In this document: positions 23,535 to 35,227 of the stretch, one piece after another
Position numbering within the stretch: position 1 is the first letter of the stretch
How the letters are laid out: the number at the start of each line of letters is the position of its first letter
Assembly: GCA_944474755.1 (NCBI GenBank)
Contig: OX104117.1
Span: forward strand, 75,120,926-75,184,925
Origin: Limnoperna fortunei
Lineage: Eukaryota; Mollusca; Bivalvia; Mytilida; Modiolidae
Direction of reading: 5' to 3'
DNA: 64,000 bases
Position numbers and translations under genes: made by a program
Notes under the pieces: model-generated
Told to the model about the DNA's origin: nothing
Seen by the model: only the letters and a program-made list of their open reading frames with translations
Databases searched by the model: none

Positions 23535-23640
23535 AGTTTTTCTATCGGGTTTTCTGCGGGTACTCCGGCTTCCTCCTCCAAATAAAACTGGACGCCATGA
23601 TATAGCTGAAAAAAATGCTGAAAGTGGCATAAACACAAAA
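23535..23640 (+). mobile_element. SINE 3' fragment
   Basis: Carries 'gggttttctgcgggtactcc', 'ggcttcctcctccaaataaa' and 'gccatgatatagctgaaa', then 'gtggcataaacac', matching the 3' half of the SINE at 47961. Confidence 0.75.
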
Positions 23641-24772
23641 TAAAAAATCAAACATAAATACCACAGTCAATAAATACACAGAACTAACGCCACCGGAAAA
23701 ACAGAGCATAGAAAAATGTCTTCGGCGTTTAGAGTTCGGAATCACAACATGATAGTCACGGCACCCGTTTTACAGATTGAGTTGATCAACATAAAGTTTG
23801 TTCTGTGGTTGATTTGTGCGCTATTTTGTCAATAGCTGCAGTAGAGAGACACAACATCAATATTTTATTTGCTTTATCAACAACATTTTACATCACTTTT
23901 CAAAACAATTTGTTAATACATGAAAGACATACGATGTATAATTAAGTAAACGGTTGTGCTCCAATGTATTACACCTCAACACAATGTAAATAAAATTAAA
24001 CAAATACAACAGTAATGAATTAACGTATATATACAGGTACAATTGTTTATCAATGTTGAAATATACACGAAAAAGAAGAATAAATATATGCATTATGTAC
24101 AATCCATACTGAAGACCTCCATTAAATACAGAATAGCTTAACAATCATTGATCACAGTTTATACACAAACATAACATTTTTTGTGTCTGATTCCGTCATA
24201 GTTGGATTTCATTCTTCTTCAGGATAAAAAAAAATATCCGTGAAGTAACAGGTGCAAGTTTATAAAAAAGTGCTTTGATTAAAATAAACGTGCAATTAGT
24301 AGTACACAGTTTAGCTTCACCAATAGTATAAAACATTTAACTATTTCCGTTGTTTTTTACTATGTACATCTAGATAAAACATTTTGTTTTGCAAGTTTAG
24401 GAAACAAGTACCACATCCACAATGTTCAAAACAGTTTCAACGATCAAAGATAACAATTTTAGTTTCGAAAAAAAAATCTTCTAATACGCGTTGTTGTGTT
24501 TTGTTTTTGATTTGTTTGTTTGGGTTTTGTTTGCTTTATAATGGGATTTAAAAAAAATATTTCTGGAGAACATAACTTTGTATTATACAACATTTCCTTG
24601 TTTATTTACGCACAAAATATTTTTCACCAGGTATATAAGCGTAAAATTTCTAGAATAAGACATTTTAAATATTTAAGTCATTGGTTCAGGAACATTGCTT
24701 ATGTTGTCATTGTTGAAAACAACTGAAAAAATTCAAAAACTTTATATCATGCAAACATATGTCTGTTTGAAT

Positions 24773-24855
24773 GGTGTTTATCGCCACTTTCATCAATTCG
24801 ATTATTTCAGCCATATTGTGGCGTCTAGGTTTTATTAGACGAGGAGGCACGAGTT
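24773..24855 (-). mobile_element. SINE 3' fragment, reverse
   Basis: The plus strand reads 'ggtgtttatcgccactttca' and then 'ggcgtctaggttttattaga', the reverse complement of the SINE 3' half. Diverged. Confidence 0.65.
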
Positions 24856-25463
24856 TAACAACAGAAGATATAAAGATCTACTGCAACTTTTACATTTATC
24901 AGGTAGGAAACTAGATGTTCAGTACGTTTCTCTTGGATCTACTCACAGAAGCGTCGATAGCGTACCTGGAATATTAGGTGGTCAGATTATAACTAATCTT
25001 GTCGCGGACCACAGTGGGTGTTATACTTGTAAGGCATCTCAATTTACCATCTGATTTGTTCACTTATTAATCGATAGATATATATTAAGTCCTCCTCACT
25101 TGGATGTTTAGCAACCATTTAATCAGCGAGTCACATAAAGCACCTTTATGGGACCTCATTCATACACAATTGGTTATTTTTATTTGACAGTATATAATGC
25201 TGAGAGAAGGTTTTGATGCATTTATGCTAGCTTGGAATTAACTCAAACCATTTTCTACTCGCATCGATTTGAAATAATACATAATCATTATTGATTTGAA
25301 CTGGACTTTATGGTAACTACTTAGTTGGACTGTTCAACCATACACTTATTCTCTGTTTTCGGTCTTTTATAGTTTTAATTTTCATTAGTGCACATTTGAC
25401 CGAAAATTTGACCTTTGATCGTTGAAACGTGTTTTGAATTAACTTGTGTTAAAGAACACGTGG

Positions 25464-28400
25464 TTATGTGGTTGTTTCATTTGCATTTCTGCCACTTACA
25501 CACAAAGAGGGTTCGTCCTTTGTGGCATTACTCATCTGGTTATGTTGGGTAAAACCACAGTTTCCATTTGCATGTTGTAAGCTTTGTTTACTGGCATCAT
25601 CAGTCTGATTCTTCAAAATGGTAACTAAAAACGATAGAAAACCTATAAATTTATATGTTATAATAAAGCCGTGAATAGGACGTGAATAATTGCCCCATTA
25701 TAAAAAATAGATAAATGTATAGTTATCAAATAATCTACGGCGCACAGAATTTAAAAATTTTGCTTCAGCGCGCATAAGGAGCAAGCACTTGTTTACCTGC
25801 ATCCTTCGACAGACGTAAAACATAGCCATTAAATATACACAGCATGTAAAACAATATAAATTTAGGATTTTGAAGAAGATACCCATTTTACCGACTGTGT
25901 TACATATTTTAATATGACAGATCTGAAGTGAAACATTGTTGGCTGAAGCGCTTAAAGGGTTACGGTAATTCATCCAGTAAAATAATTTTGTTACTTGTAA
26001 CAATGAAATCAACACATTACAGAAAACAATTCACATTCATATTTGACAAAAGAATATGATCGTGGAAACTGTATGACAGTTTTCCTTTCGAAGGTCCGGG
26101 TTTTTTCCGGGTACTTCAGCTTCAACCTCCAATTCAAACAAGTCTAAATTAATTAAAGCATGCTATGAAATACATAAAGCAACAACAGATCACAATGTAT
26201 CAGTATACTAGTATGTGCTGTTCTTGTAAAAACGAAAACATAATGACATATATAAGAGAACGTCCATGACATCAAATTGTAATCTTAACTTAACGCAACT
26301 TTAAGCATTGTTTTTTCATCTATATCATGGCGTCCAGTTTAAGTGGGGTAGAAAGTCGGAGTACCGAGTCAAGTTAATTCTGACTTACCTGCTTTCTGAT
26401 TCTGTTTTAACAAGGGTTGATGTGACGAAATACTTTCACAATCAATGGTCGACAGATCACTTTCATCCTTGCTATGTCGGCCATTGATTCGACGAAGCAA
26501 GTCGAAAAGAGGCGGAAACCTTGCTAGAAAGATCAAGCCAATGACGACAACAAAGAAAAGAGTTAATGAAATCTCTATTACAAGATGGTGCCATTCAGAC
26601 AAGTAGGAGTAATCTGCAATGATACAATACACAAATAATAATGATGATATCGTTTAAAGTTATCGTTATTGTTTAATGTATTTGTGGGGATTGTGTTAAG
26701 TATTTCTCATTTTAATCTGTTTATGATTTATAACTCATAATGCATTTCGCTCTGTCCTTTATATTTCAGTATACACTATGCACATATCAATTGTTCAATG
26801 GTAATTATCTCCACAAACTACATGTTTCCTAAACGTCCAGCGAACAATATTTAAGCCATATTCAGGACAAGAATAAGTTAAAAAAAAAACAACAAACCAA
26901 TTGGTAGAGGGATGTCTGCCACGGTAAAAATATGGAACACTGGATATGGACGGAAATTTAGCGTTTTGTAGCGGCTACAAGAAGCGTTTATTTTCGAAAT
27001 CTGCACTAAGGGTTTATATGGTGCAAGTAGCTTAGTTCTCTTCAAACACGTTACTCACAAAGGTTTGCGGTAAGGCAACGATTGGTTCAGCTGACCAATC
27101 ATATTCATTGACAATCCCATTTATTCACCTATTCAGTACACTGACCTATCCAATTGCTTGACGGATTCCATCCATTCAAATATTCCATGAAATGGATAAC
27201 ATATTCTATTAATTGACCTAGTTTTCATTAACCAGGCCCATTCATATACCAATACTATATTGACATAATCAATGCATTGACCTATTTTATTAATAAGCTG
27301 TAACAATACTGTGACGGTTCCCAGTGCCCGACCTACAGAGCTGTTTAATGTGAAGAAATTAAAATATTTGAAAAATTTAGGTGTCGAAATACATTTTGCA
27401 CGAGATATTTGGATAATTGTACATGTACGTACAATAAAACATTCAAACAAAACAGTAGTATATGTTAACATGTTTCTGTCTACATTGTATGGACTGGATT
27501 TTTTCCTGTGGAAAAAGGTTAAAATGTCCAAAATATGTTGCAAATATTGAATTGTTTTCATTTAAATATTCGATATAACAGTTATCACCCTAGATGATAT
27601 GTGACCCGGCATTTCTTTCCCCTCGATAAGTAAGGTCACCCGGGTGACCTTACTATCTCGGGGAAAGAAATCACCGGGTCACATATCATCTAGGGTGATA
27701 ATTGTATAATATCGGATGCCATATTATTCCAAGAATGAAATGGGGCCTGGTATGGAACACCCCGTGTAATATTTTCATTATCATACATTTCTGGTCAAGA
27801 GTTATTTCCAATATTCTTGCGTCTTTATATTTGTTAGTGCATCAAAGAACGTGTCAGTACTGATACCAAAACCCTCTATTCAGTCACGGTATGAATATCG
27901 TATACCATTTCAATAAATTAATTTTATAATACAGATGGACGCGCGTCCCGAATGGGTCACTTTTTTACCGCTCCAAAATATATGAAAAGGTAGCTTTTTT
28001 TTATTAACAAATATATCATTGGGTAGTTGTAATTTATCTAAATATATAAATGCCTCAATTTGCATCTTAAGCATGTTAAGCCTATGTAAAACCACAGTGA
28101 CTTTACAAAGTGTTCCATTAACATCAGTTGATCATTTTGGAGTGACTGTACTATTTTGTCAAAGGAAATGTGCAGAAATAAATATATGAATAGGTCTGAT
28201 TTAATAATTCAATATATGATTAGTTCCCGTTTTATAACGTCCGAAAATATATTAATAGGGTGGGTTTCAAATCTCCGTCCGCAGACATGTACCGAGAAGT
28301 ATCCCTAGTTACCCCCCCCCTTTTTTCCCACGTGGTTTCACACGGGGAACATCATCTATATCAAAGCTAAATGTATGATAAAAGAATAATTGTAGCAATT

Positions 28401-29503
28401 ATTTGACATAAACAAGCGTGTTGGGTAAATACATACCACGTGTTTTTGAGAATTGTAAGGTATTCGTTCATAAATATATGTTTCAGTTTTCTGATGTTAA
28501 AGAGACGGTTCAGAAATGTGTCGTGGTCTTCCAGCAGACACTGGCGAAATAATGTAAATGTATCCGGAATTTTGATTTATAATTTGTTTTTTCAAGTTGT
28601 AAATATGTTTTTAGTACTAGGGATTTTTAGCTTTCTGCATCTAGTTACTAATACTTTCACCTGATATTACTAAAAAGTGTCTAAATGGGAGATTTTACAT
28701 TCCAATGACTTTAACAAACTGACTAACTATTTTTTTAATTTTTCTATATATTTTTTTTGCATTCCTGAGACATTAATTTAATTATCATTACATGTATTTC
28801 ATGCACTGTATAAGGCATTTTTGTGTATATCAGCATTATATTGTACTCACCTGAATATGTGCAGTTGGAAAGAACTGGTACTGACAAGTTCTTTTTCAGT
28901 ACATCTGAAAAGAAAAAAAAGTTTATTACTAATGGAGGATAATGGATAGTGTATATGGAAGAAAATATAAATTGTTAGAAACAATAAGAAATGCGAGTAC
29001 AAAAACACCATATTTATAGCCAATGAAAGATTATCGCTATGTGCTCGCCTCTAACTTTAATTTATAAGGATTGCCAATTTCCTGCCGAAATACGGGATCC
29101 CCCCTAAAAATGGTCGCCTAAAAGTGGCATTAAACACCATTCAAATAAAAACCAACGACCATTGCTTTTTTATTTAATGATTAAACATAATTTTATACTG
29201 AAAAGGACCGATTAATGCACCTCTGAGGGATTTCTGAGTTGAAAAAATGGCAGCTGTAAAAGGACATCACAACGATATATACATGAGAGTGAGGACTTAT
29301 TTTATCTATGGTTCAGCAAATGCAATATAATAAAATAATTTAATGTCTTACCTAAACAAAAGCCGGAACAGTTTGAGATATGAAAATTATCTTTAAAACA
29401 AAGATCTTCATAATCTCTGCAGTCCCGACATCTTTCGCTGTGGAATTCACAGAATTCCACACCTTTTGTACATTCCTGAAGGAAGCACGCAAACGTTGAC
29501 ATT
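25464..29503 (-). CDS. TNFR-like leaderless receptor with one cysteine-rich domain, gene E (4 coding exons)
   Basis: Exons in order: 29352-29503 (ATG at 29502), 28851-28904, 26389-26613, 25464-25624. Every junction is GT-AG and phase 1, and together they give 196 residues. Residues 1-50 hold cysteines at 6, 11, 18, 25, 28, 35, 45 and 49, with the C-x5-F-x-x(6)-C-x2-C order of BCMA/TACI-type domains. Residues 51-68 form a short stalk (one NCT glycosylation site). A membrane helix lies at about 77-98 (ISLTLFFVVVIGLIFLARF). The basic LLRRINGRHSK turn and a tail rich in Ser, Gln and Asn follow, to a TAA. No signal peptide is seen, consistent with a type III protein like BCMA, BAFF-R or TACI. I see no canonical TRAF-binding motif. 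Skipping the donor at 26389 would end the protein early (KSELT then stop). A ligand of the TNF family is the natural guess but is inference. Confidence 0.65.
26085..26145 (+). mobile_element. SINE fragment in a gene E intron
   Basis: Contains 'gaaggtccgggttttttccg' and 'ggtacttcagcttcaacctc', the middle block of the SINE. Confidence 0.6.
26285..26366 (-). mobile_element. SINE fragment beside the membrane exon of gene E
   Basis: The plus strand reads 'aacgcaactttaagcattgt', then 'atggcgtccagttt' and 'gtcggagtacc', the reverse complement of the SINE 3' half. It ends about 20 bp from the splice donor at 26388. Confidence 0.6.
26937..27085 (+). repeat. Dispersed repeat family 2, copy 1
   Basis: Shares 'ttttgtagcggctac', 'aagtagcttag', 'caaacacgttac' and 'tgcggtaagg' in the same order with 54767-54912. 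Lies in a gene E intron. The class is unknown. Confidence 0.65.
27582..27701. mobile_element. Foldback element, near-perfect 120-bp palindrome
   Basis: Reads 'ttatcaccctagatgatatg' inwards from both ends and is centred on 'ggtcacccgggtgacc' (27635-27650), with almost no spacer. It lies in the intron between the stalk and membrane exons of gene E. Confidence 0.9.
29060..29158 (+). mobile_element. SINE 3' fragment
   Basis: Has 'aaggattgccaatttcctgc', 'aaaagtggcattaaacacca' and 'ttcaaataaaaacc'. It is a diverged, internally shortened copy in the first coding intron of gene E. Confidence 0.65.
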
Positions 29504-29587
29504 CTGGATTGTTTTGTGTGTATTTAATCAATTTCAGTCTGGAACAACATTTATGAACAAGATACTTAAGGATTAACTACAACAAGA

Positions 29588-29694
29588 AAGTATTTTCTCC
29601 ATCGAGGGATAACAAAATTTCCGTTTTCCACATTGTATAATCCGCGTAATGTGCACAACGGAAATTGTGTTATCCCTCGATGGAGAAAATATTG
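29588..29694. mobile_element. Foldback element, about 40-bp arms
   Basis: The left arm 29591-29630 (tattttctccatcgagggat) pairs with 29656-29691. The spacer of about 25 bp contains cacatt/aatgtg. It sits about 90 bp upstream of the first coding exon of gene E. Confidence 0.85.
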
Positions 29695-30741
29695 TTTTTT
29701 AGTTACTACTTATAAATAAATTCCAACCATAACAACTCGACTATTTTTGTTTAACTAGACATTTTTGCAAAAAAAGATCAACATAAAAACTGTTAGTTTA
29801 GTTTAGTTAGAGTACTATATGACGTCAAAGGATTTTGTTTCCATGACGATCCTTTTTACCCATCCTCTGATTGATTATATTTTCCAGCCAATCAAAAGTC
29901 ATTATTTTCACGATATGTATTTATATGTTTTCAACCGCAAAATAGGCCAACAAACGCTTTTCCTCAAAATACTGTTTATTCTCCAAACAGCATCAACGAA
30001 TTTAGCCAATTGTTCAGTTTATCAATAATACCTTTTTTTAATACACGTTAACTTACAATGTAAATAAGACATTCATTTGAAAAAATACATGTTTTCAAAG
30101 GCAAAATAGGCCACAATCACAAGCGTACCTTTAAAATACTGTATAAACTGTTATTTGTTAAGCAAACTGTTCAGTTTATTAATCATACCTTTTTGTAAAT
30201 ACACTGTAACTTAAGTCAGAAATACAATTTGTAGGAAGCTTGCGATCATAATACTCTTGCATGAGTTTTAATACTTGTAAAATGCTACGAATCATTTAAA
30301 TGCCCTTAAATTAAAATATAAAGAGCGCCGCCACCCATTTCGACATCACATATTTACAAAATACAGTTATTTAATTATTGCCAACAGTGTTGCAAATTTC
30401 TCGTTGCACGTTATCAATAAATCGGTAAAACTTTAAACATAAATCAGTCATAATTAAATCTCACGCGCATAGCCCAAATTGGTTAATGATGAACAGTACA
30501 CAAACCATACAACACACTGAAAACTGTCCCATACATTCACATGACAGGTAAATATAGCCACCAGTCAGCTACTATTAATAGTCATAGGAATTATTAATTC
30601 TATATTTAGCGACACAAATAGTTATTTCGGTTCAGGATTAGCTATTTAAGAAATCGTGAATAATTAAAGAGAAAATACACAGAAATATAACTTTGATCAC
30701 GTACGCGTTAATAACATTTAACATAAAAAATGTGCGACTTA

Positions 30742-30800
30742 CCTTTGATATTCTGTTCACTGTAAATACGTTACGTCACATGATCAGGTAACACGTATTG
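30742..30800 (-). other. Probable 5'UTR exon of gene E
   Basis: A strong donor (CAAAG|gtaagt) ends at 30742. The only nearby ATG, in 'atcatgtgacg', is followed at once by TGA. The exon therefore appears non-coding, which explains why the next exon supplies the start codon just after its acceptor. The upstream limit is unknown; 30800 is nominal. Confidence 0.45.
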
Positions 30801-31786
30801 CTACCAGATTGAATGGTTCTTTAATTTGGTCAGTTGCCAGGAATAGTTTATTCTTTATTCGATCTTTGTAAGGAAAATCACGACTTTACTGTTGTATTAT
30901 CTCATATAAGTACACGAACTTTGAATTTCAAAGGGGATGGTATAGAAGAAAAATGCAACAATAGTGTTACCTCATGTATATTTTTGTGAATATTATAAAA
31001 TGAATTGAATTAAGATTCCTCTGTGCATTTACCTTTACCAGCTCAATCACTCCATTCTTCAATATTTCTATCAAACTATCCACAAAGAAAAACAAGGGTT
31101 CCCAATACGCGACTCATAAAGCTGTTCAACACATCCTCAGGTGTCAGATAAGATGTTGCCACAGTCCGCGAGATGTCCTTCAGCAGATTTGTTTCTAAGA
31201 TTTTAAAGCATTTTGATTTCAACCATTTTTGTCAACGACATAATACTTATTGGTTTTGGTTTGAATATAATTTACTCTGCCTAACCCCGTTCACTTTTTG
31301 AATACAATTTATTTCAGTTTGGTTTGATATCTTTCATATTTGTCAGAATGCTATGTGGATAAACTATTTATTTGTCTAAGACACTAATATGACGTTAGTT
31401 AAGAATGAGGTATCACCTGAATGTATAAACTTTTAATAGTAGATGAATTTCTCAATTTCTCCACCACAAAGCGCCCCTTTCCTTCAACCCAAACAGTGGT
31501 GAACGGAATCAGCAAATTTTTTTCTGTCACAGATATTCAAGTCAAACCTTACTGTATTTTTTTATTATAGACTTGCACCATACAGTTTGTACGTCCCTAA
31601 ATCTACATGTATATCCCTGCAAACAATGTGATATGTAATCAATAACCTCTAGTTAGTGTAAGTAAATACCGCTTTTGTAAAATGTCCATTCATGATCCAA
31701 ATCGGCTTCTTATTCCGATAGGGGTAAGGTTATTTTCAAGCCGAGTTTTTTTGTTTAATTACAGTGAATCTTATATTAAAAATATA

Positions 31787-33243
31787 CTCACTCAAAAAAC
31801 CCCGCAACATCGGATACATTTTTTCAAATCTTTTTTTTTGCGGACAAATTACCTATAAATATTCAAATATATATACACAACAACCCAATTACACCTTAAT
31901 TAAAGGTTTCCAGGTGAAAACATTTAAGTTCATTCACCCGTGAACGACTGTGGTCGAAATCTGGAACGCACTATGAATTACGTACAAATCATGGGTATTT
32001 TTTAACTCATATTATCGGTATAAAACCCCTCTATTTTTTTCTTGAATGCATTAGTAAAATAAAATTCTGATGAGGTGACACTATGCCAAGGTTAGATGCT
32101 GCTACCCGGAATATCGTTATCGGTTGAATCGAGGCCGGGGAATCAAAGAATGCGGTTGCCAGAACGTACAATGTTCAGCGTAGCACAATTTCAAGCCTTT
32201 AGAGACGCTACCAGCAGCTTGTTACTACGACAGACCGTGTAGTTTGGGGCGTCCGCGTAACTCTGGTGCAGGATCGTTACATTAGATTTTTCCATCCACG
32301 GAACCGGACTATTGCTCCAACAGAAACAGCTGTAAACGTCCCTGGGATGCGCCGTATATCACCACAGACAGAACGCAATAGGTTACGCTCTCATGGATGG
32401 CGGGTAAAAAGACCTTACGTCGGAGCAAACCTGAGACGCCAACACCGCCGAGCAAGGGTTAGATGGTGTACTTTCGTTCGTGTATGGAATTTAAGAACTG
32501 GAGGAGAATGTGGTTCAGCGATGAGTCACGTTTTCAGCTTGAAACGCGAGATGGTCGCATACGAGTATACGGGCGCAGAAATAAAAGTTTGGCGTAAAAC
32601 TGTATTGTAGAAAGAGACAATTTTGGCGGAGGCAGTGTTATGATGTGGGCCGCTATTTCTTACGTCAGGAACACACAGCTGATACATATCCATAGCGATC
32701 TTAACACTGTTAGGTACAGAGACGAAATTATACGGCCGCATTTATTGCCCGTAATTAACACGACAATGCCCGACCACATACAGCACGTGTAACAGTAGAT
32801 TTTCTAGAGCAACAGAATGTCAATGTGATACGTTGGCCATCACGATATCCGGATCTTAACCAAATTGAATATCTGTAGGATGAACTGGATCGGCGCGTGC
32901 CCCTACGCCAACCACCACCGAAAAATCTGCAACAATAAGATCAAGCACTTCAGTATAAATGGCAAAGGATACCGCGTGTTCGTACTCAATGTTTAATTGA
33001 ATCCATGCCAAAAAGAGTAAGGGTTGTGTTACAAGCAAATGGAGAACATAACAGATACTGACATTTTTTGCGAGATTTATTGACAATATGCGACAAAATG
33101 TTATATTTCATGGTGAACGAACTCACGAAAAAGAAGTGTACCAATTTTTACATTTCTGTATCAATTATTTATATGATAAATTGTTAAAATAATATATGAA
33201 GTAAAATTCCCATTTTTGTGTTTGCGTTTCTTTTTTGAGTGAG
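31787..33243 (+). mobile_element. Tc1-like DNA transposon, complete ends, dead transposase
   Basis: The ends are inverted repeats starting CTCACTCAAAAAA, flanked by TA on both sides (31785-31786 and 33244-33245), the usual Tc1/mariner target. Length 1457 bp. From 32082 the plus strand encodes an HTH region (NAVARTYNVQRSTIS). The catalytic block follows (MWFSDESRF, FGGGSVMMWAAIS, DNARPHTARV, then NQIEYL-stop-DELDRR near 32880), consistent with a DD34E enzyme whose Glu lies in DELDRR. At least six stop codons and two frameshifts interrupt it. It lies between genes E and A. Confidence 0.92.
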
Positions 33244-33449
33244 TATATTTATATTGTCTTAATGTGATCTATTTATTAAAACATATGGCCACTATGATAA
33301 AAAAATTATATTAAAATATTTGAATTTTTTTTATAGATTTTTTTAAAATACATTCTTAAAATGCTATATTTATACATCTTTAGCCTATAGATTAAGGATG
33401 TTCGTTATATACTACATAAATCACGATTAATTGACTAGGAATATAATTT

Positions 33450-33570
33450 TCCTGCCGAAGGTAAACAATTAACAGGTACTCTGGCTTTCTCCAGATATAG
33501 TCTGGCCGCCATGTTATAGCTAAAATTGGTAAAGGCGGAGTTAAACCCTATTCAAGCAAACATCAAATAC
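33450..33570 (+). mobile_element. SINE 3' fragment
   Basis: Shows 'tcctgccgaaggtaaaca', 'ggtactctggctttctcc', 'ggccgccatgttatagct' and 'aaggcggagttaaac', a diverged 3' half. Confidence 0.6.
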
Positions 33571-33968
33571 AATAACCGTTTTAAGGGCAGTATAAATAAT
33601 ATAATACATTTTATGTAAATATAACATATCTCGTGCTATTATATACATGTAGGAAGATTATTTAAATTGTAAAACTATTAAGGACACTAGTGAATCAACA
33701 TTTTTACTGGGCATCGGAAATTTAACATTTAATTTTATATAATAGTATATGCATAAAATCACAACGATTTATATGGAAAAATATATTGTTTATAATGTTT
33801 TTATAAAACATTGCATAATAACACAGTTTTATCGTTATCAAAAATTGATTTTTAAATAATTATCGTTTTGTAATACATTCGTTTAACATGTGCTATTATA
33901 ATTCTTACTAGCTGATAAAGAGAACTGTATCACTATGGATAAGATGAAAGCAAAATAGAAATTTGCAG

Positions 33969-35155
33969 TTAGTTATACATATAATCAGGTTTGTTACGTG
34001 TATTGGTTTTGAAGCCTACAGTGATATCATAGTCATCCTCAGTTGTTGGACCATATGTATGATCATATGTTTCGTCCGTATCAGAACGGATTTGGCTGCT
34101 ACCAGTATGGTCGTATAATCTGAAATCAATGTTAATATCGGAGTTATCATTTGTTCCACCATAGGCGACATCATACGTTAAATCAATAGGATAACATATT
34201 TTGTTTGTTTTGATGTGATCATATGCACCGTCATCTTTCTCTATATCATAAACTGGCACGGTGTACGACGGACCCTCCGACTGACTTTTCTTTGGTCTTG
34301 TTGCGTTAAAATTTTGATCAAAGCTTGCAGTATTTTCATACGAACATCTGTTCTTCTTTCTAGATAGATCTTTTGAAATTTCACCGACAGTTATTATTTG
34401 AACTGCATTTGGCTGAATAATTTCCGGTTTAAAATCGTAAAAAGGATTTGATCTTGTAGTAAGCGGATTTCGCATTATATCTTTAGTACGCCTCGAACAA
34501 CACAGTCTGTGTCTGAAATGCACATTTCACAATTTCTTTAAAAAAAATCAAAATACACTGTAAAACATCGATTTTTTGCAACAATAAGATATAATATATT
34601 TGCTTGCTGGACAATAAACATCGATGGATAAACTAAATCACTTATTTAGATAGTTTTACCTTATGGTCAAGTAAATATTAAACTTTCTTGTAAGAATTCA
34701 TATCCGCTTTAACTACAGTGTATTTTATCTATTTTAATTACCCTTGTATTAATGAAATGCCTTTGGAATGGAAGATGTCTTAATCTTATTTTCCATATAT
34801 GCCCTAACAAAAGATTTTTCTTTGATATATGCAATTCATGCTAGTTTTTTTAAAAGCAGAAGTTTATTAATATATATACATATATAGTTGAAGATTTACA
34901 AAATATAACATTATATATACCTGCCAATTACTATCAGTAACACTGATACTACAAGTAAAGAAAATCCACAAACCGAACCAGCGATTATTCCGGCTGTAAA
35001 ATAATAAAATGTACGAGCTTTTAATGTGTTTACACCCGATTTTTGTTTACTTAAGGTATAGTTACATTTTGCTGGTAAAGAGTGATAACTCCGATTTCTC
35101 TGACTATTCATGGGAATGCTCAATAAATGTACCGTTGATGTTTTTGAAGCGATTT

Positions 35156-35227
<72 letters not shown>

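Noticed and set aside
25698..26015. Terminal exon of gene E
   Set aside because: The frame after an AG acceptor does not fit phase 1; the exon at 25464-25624 fits exactly.
27133..27561. 142-codon minus-strand open frame in a gene E intron
   Set aside because: No domain, no splice sites in phase with the neighbouring exons; probably chance in AT-rich DNA.
32266..32610. 114-codon plus-strand open frame as an intact transposase
   Set aside because: It is in a shifted frame of the Tc1-like gene for part of its length; the catalytic blocks lie in other frames and are interrupted.
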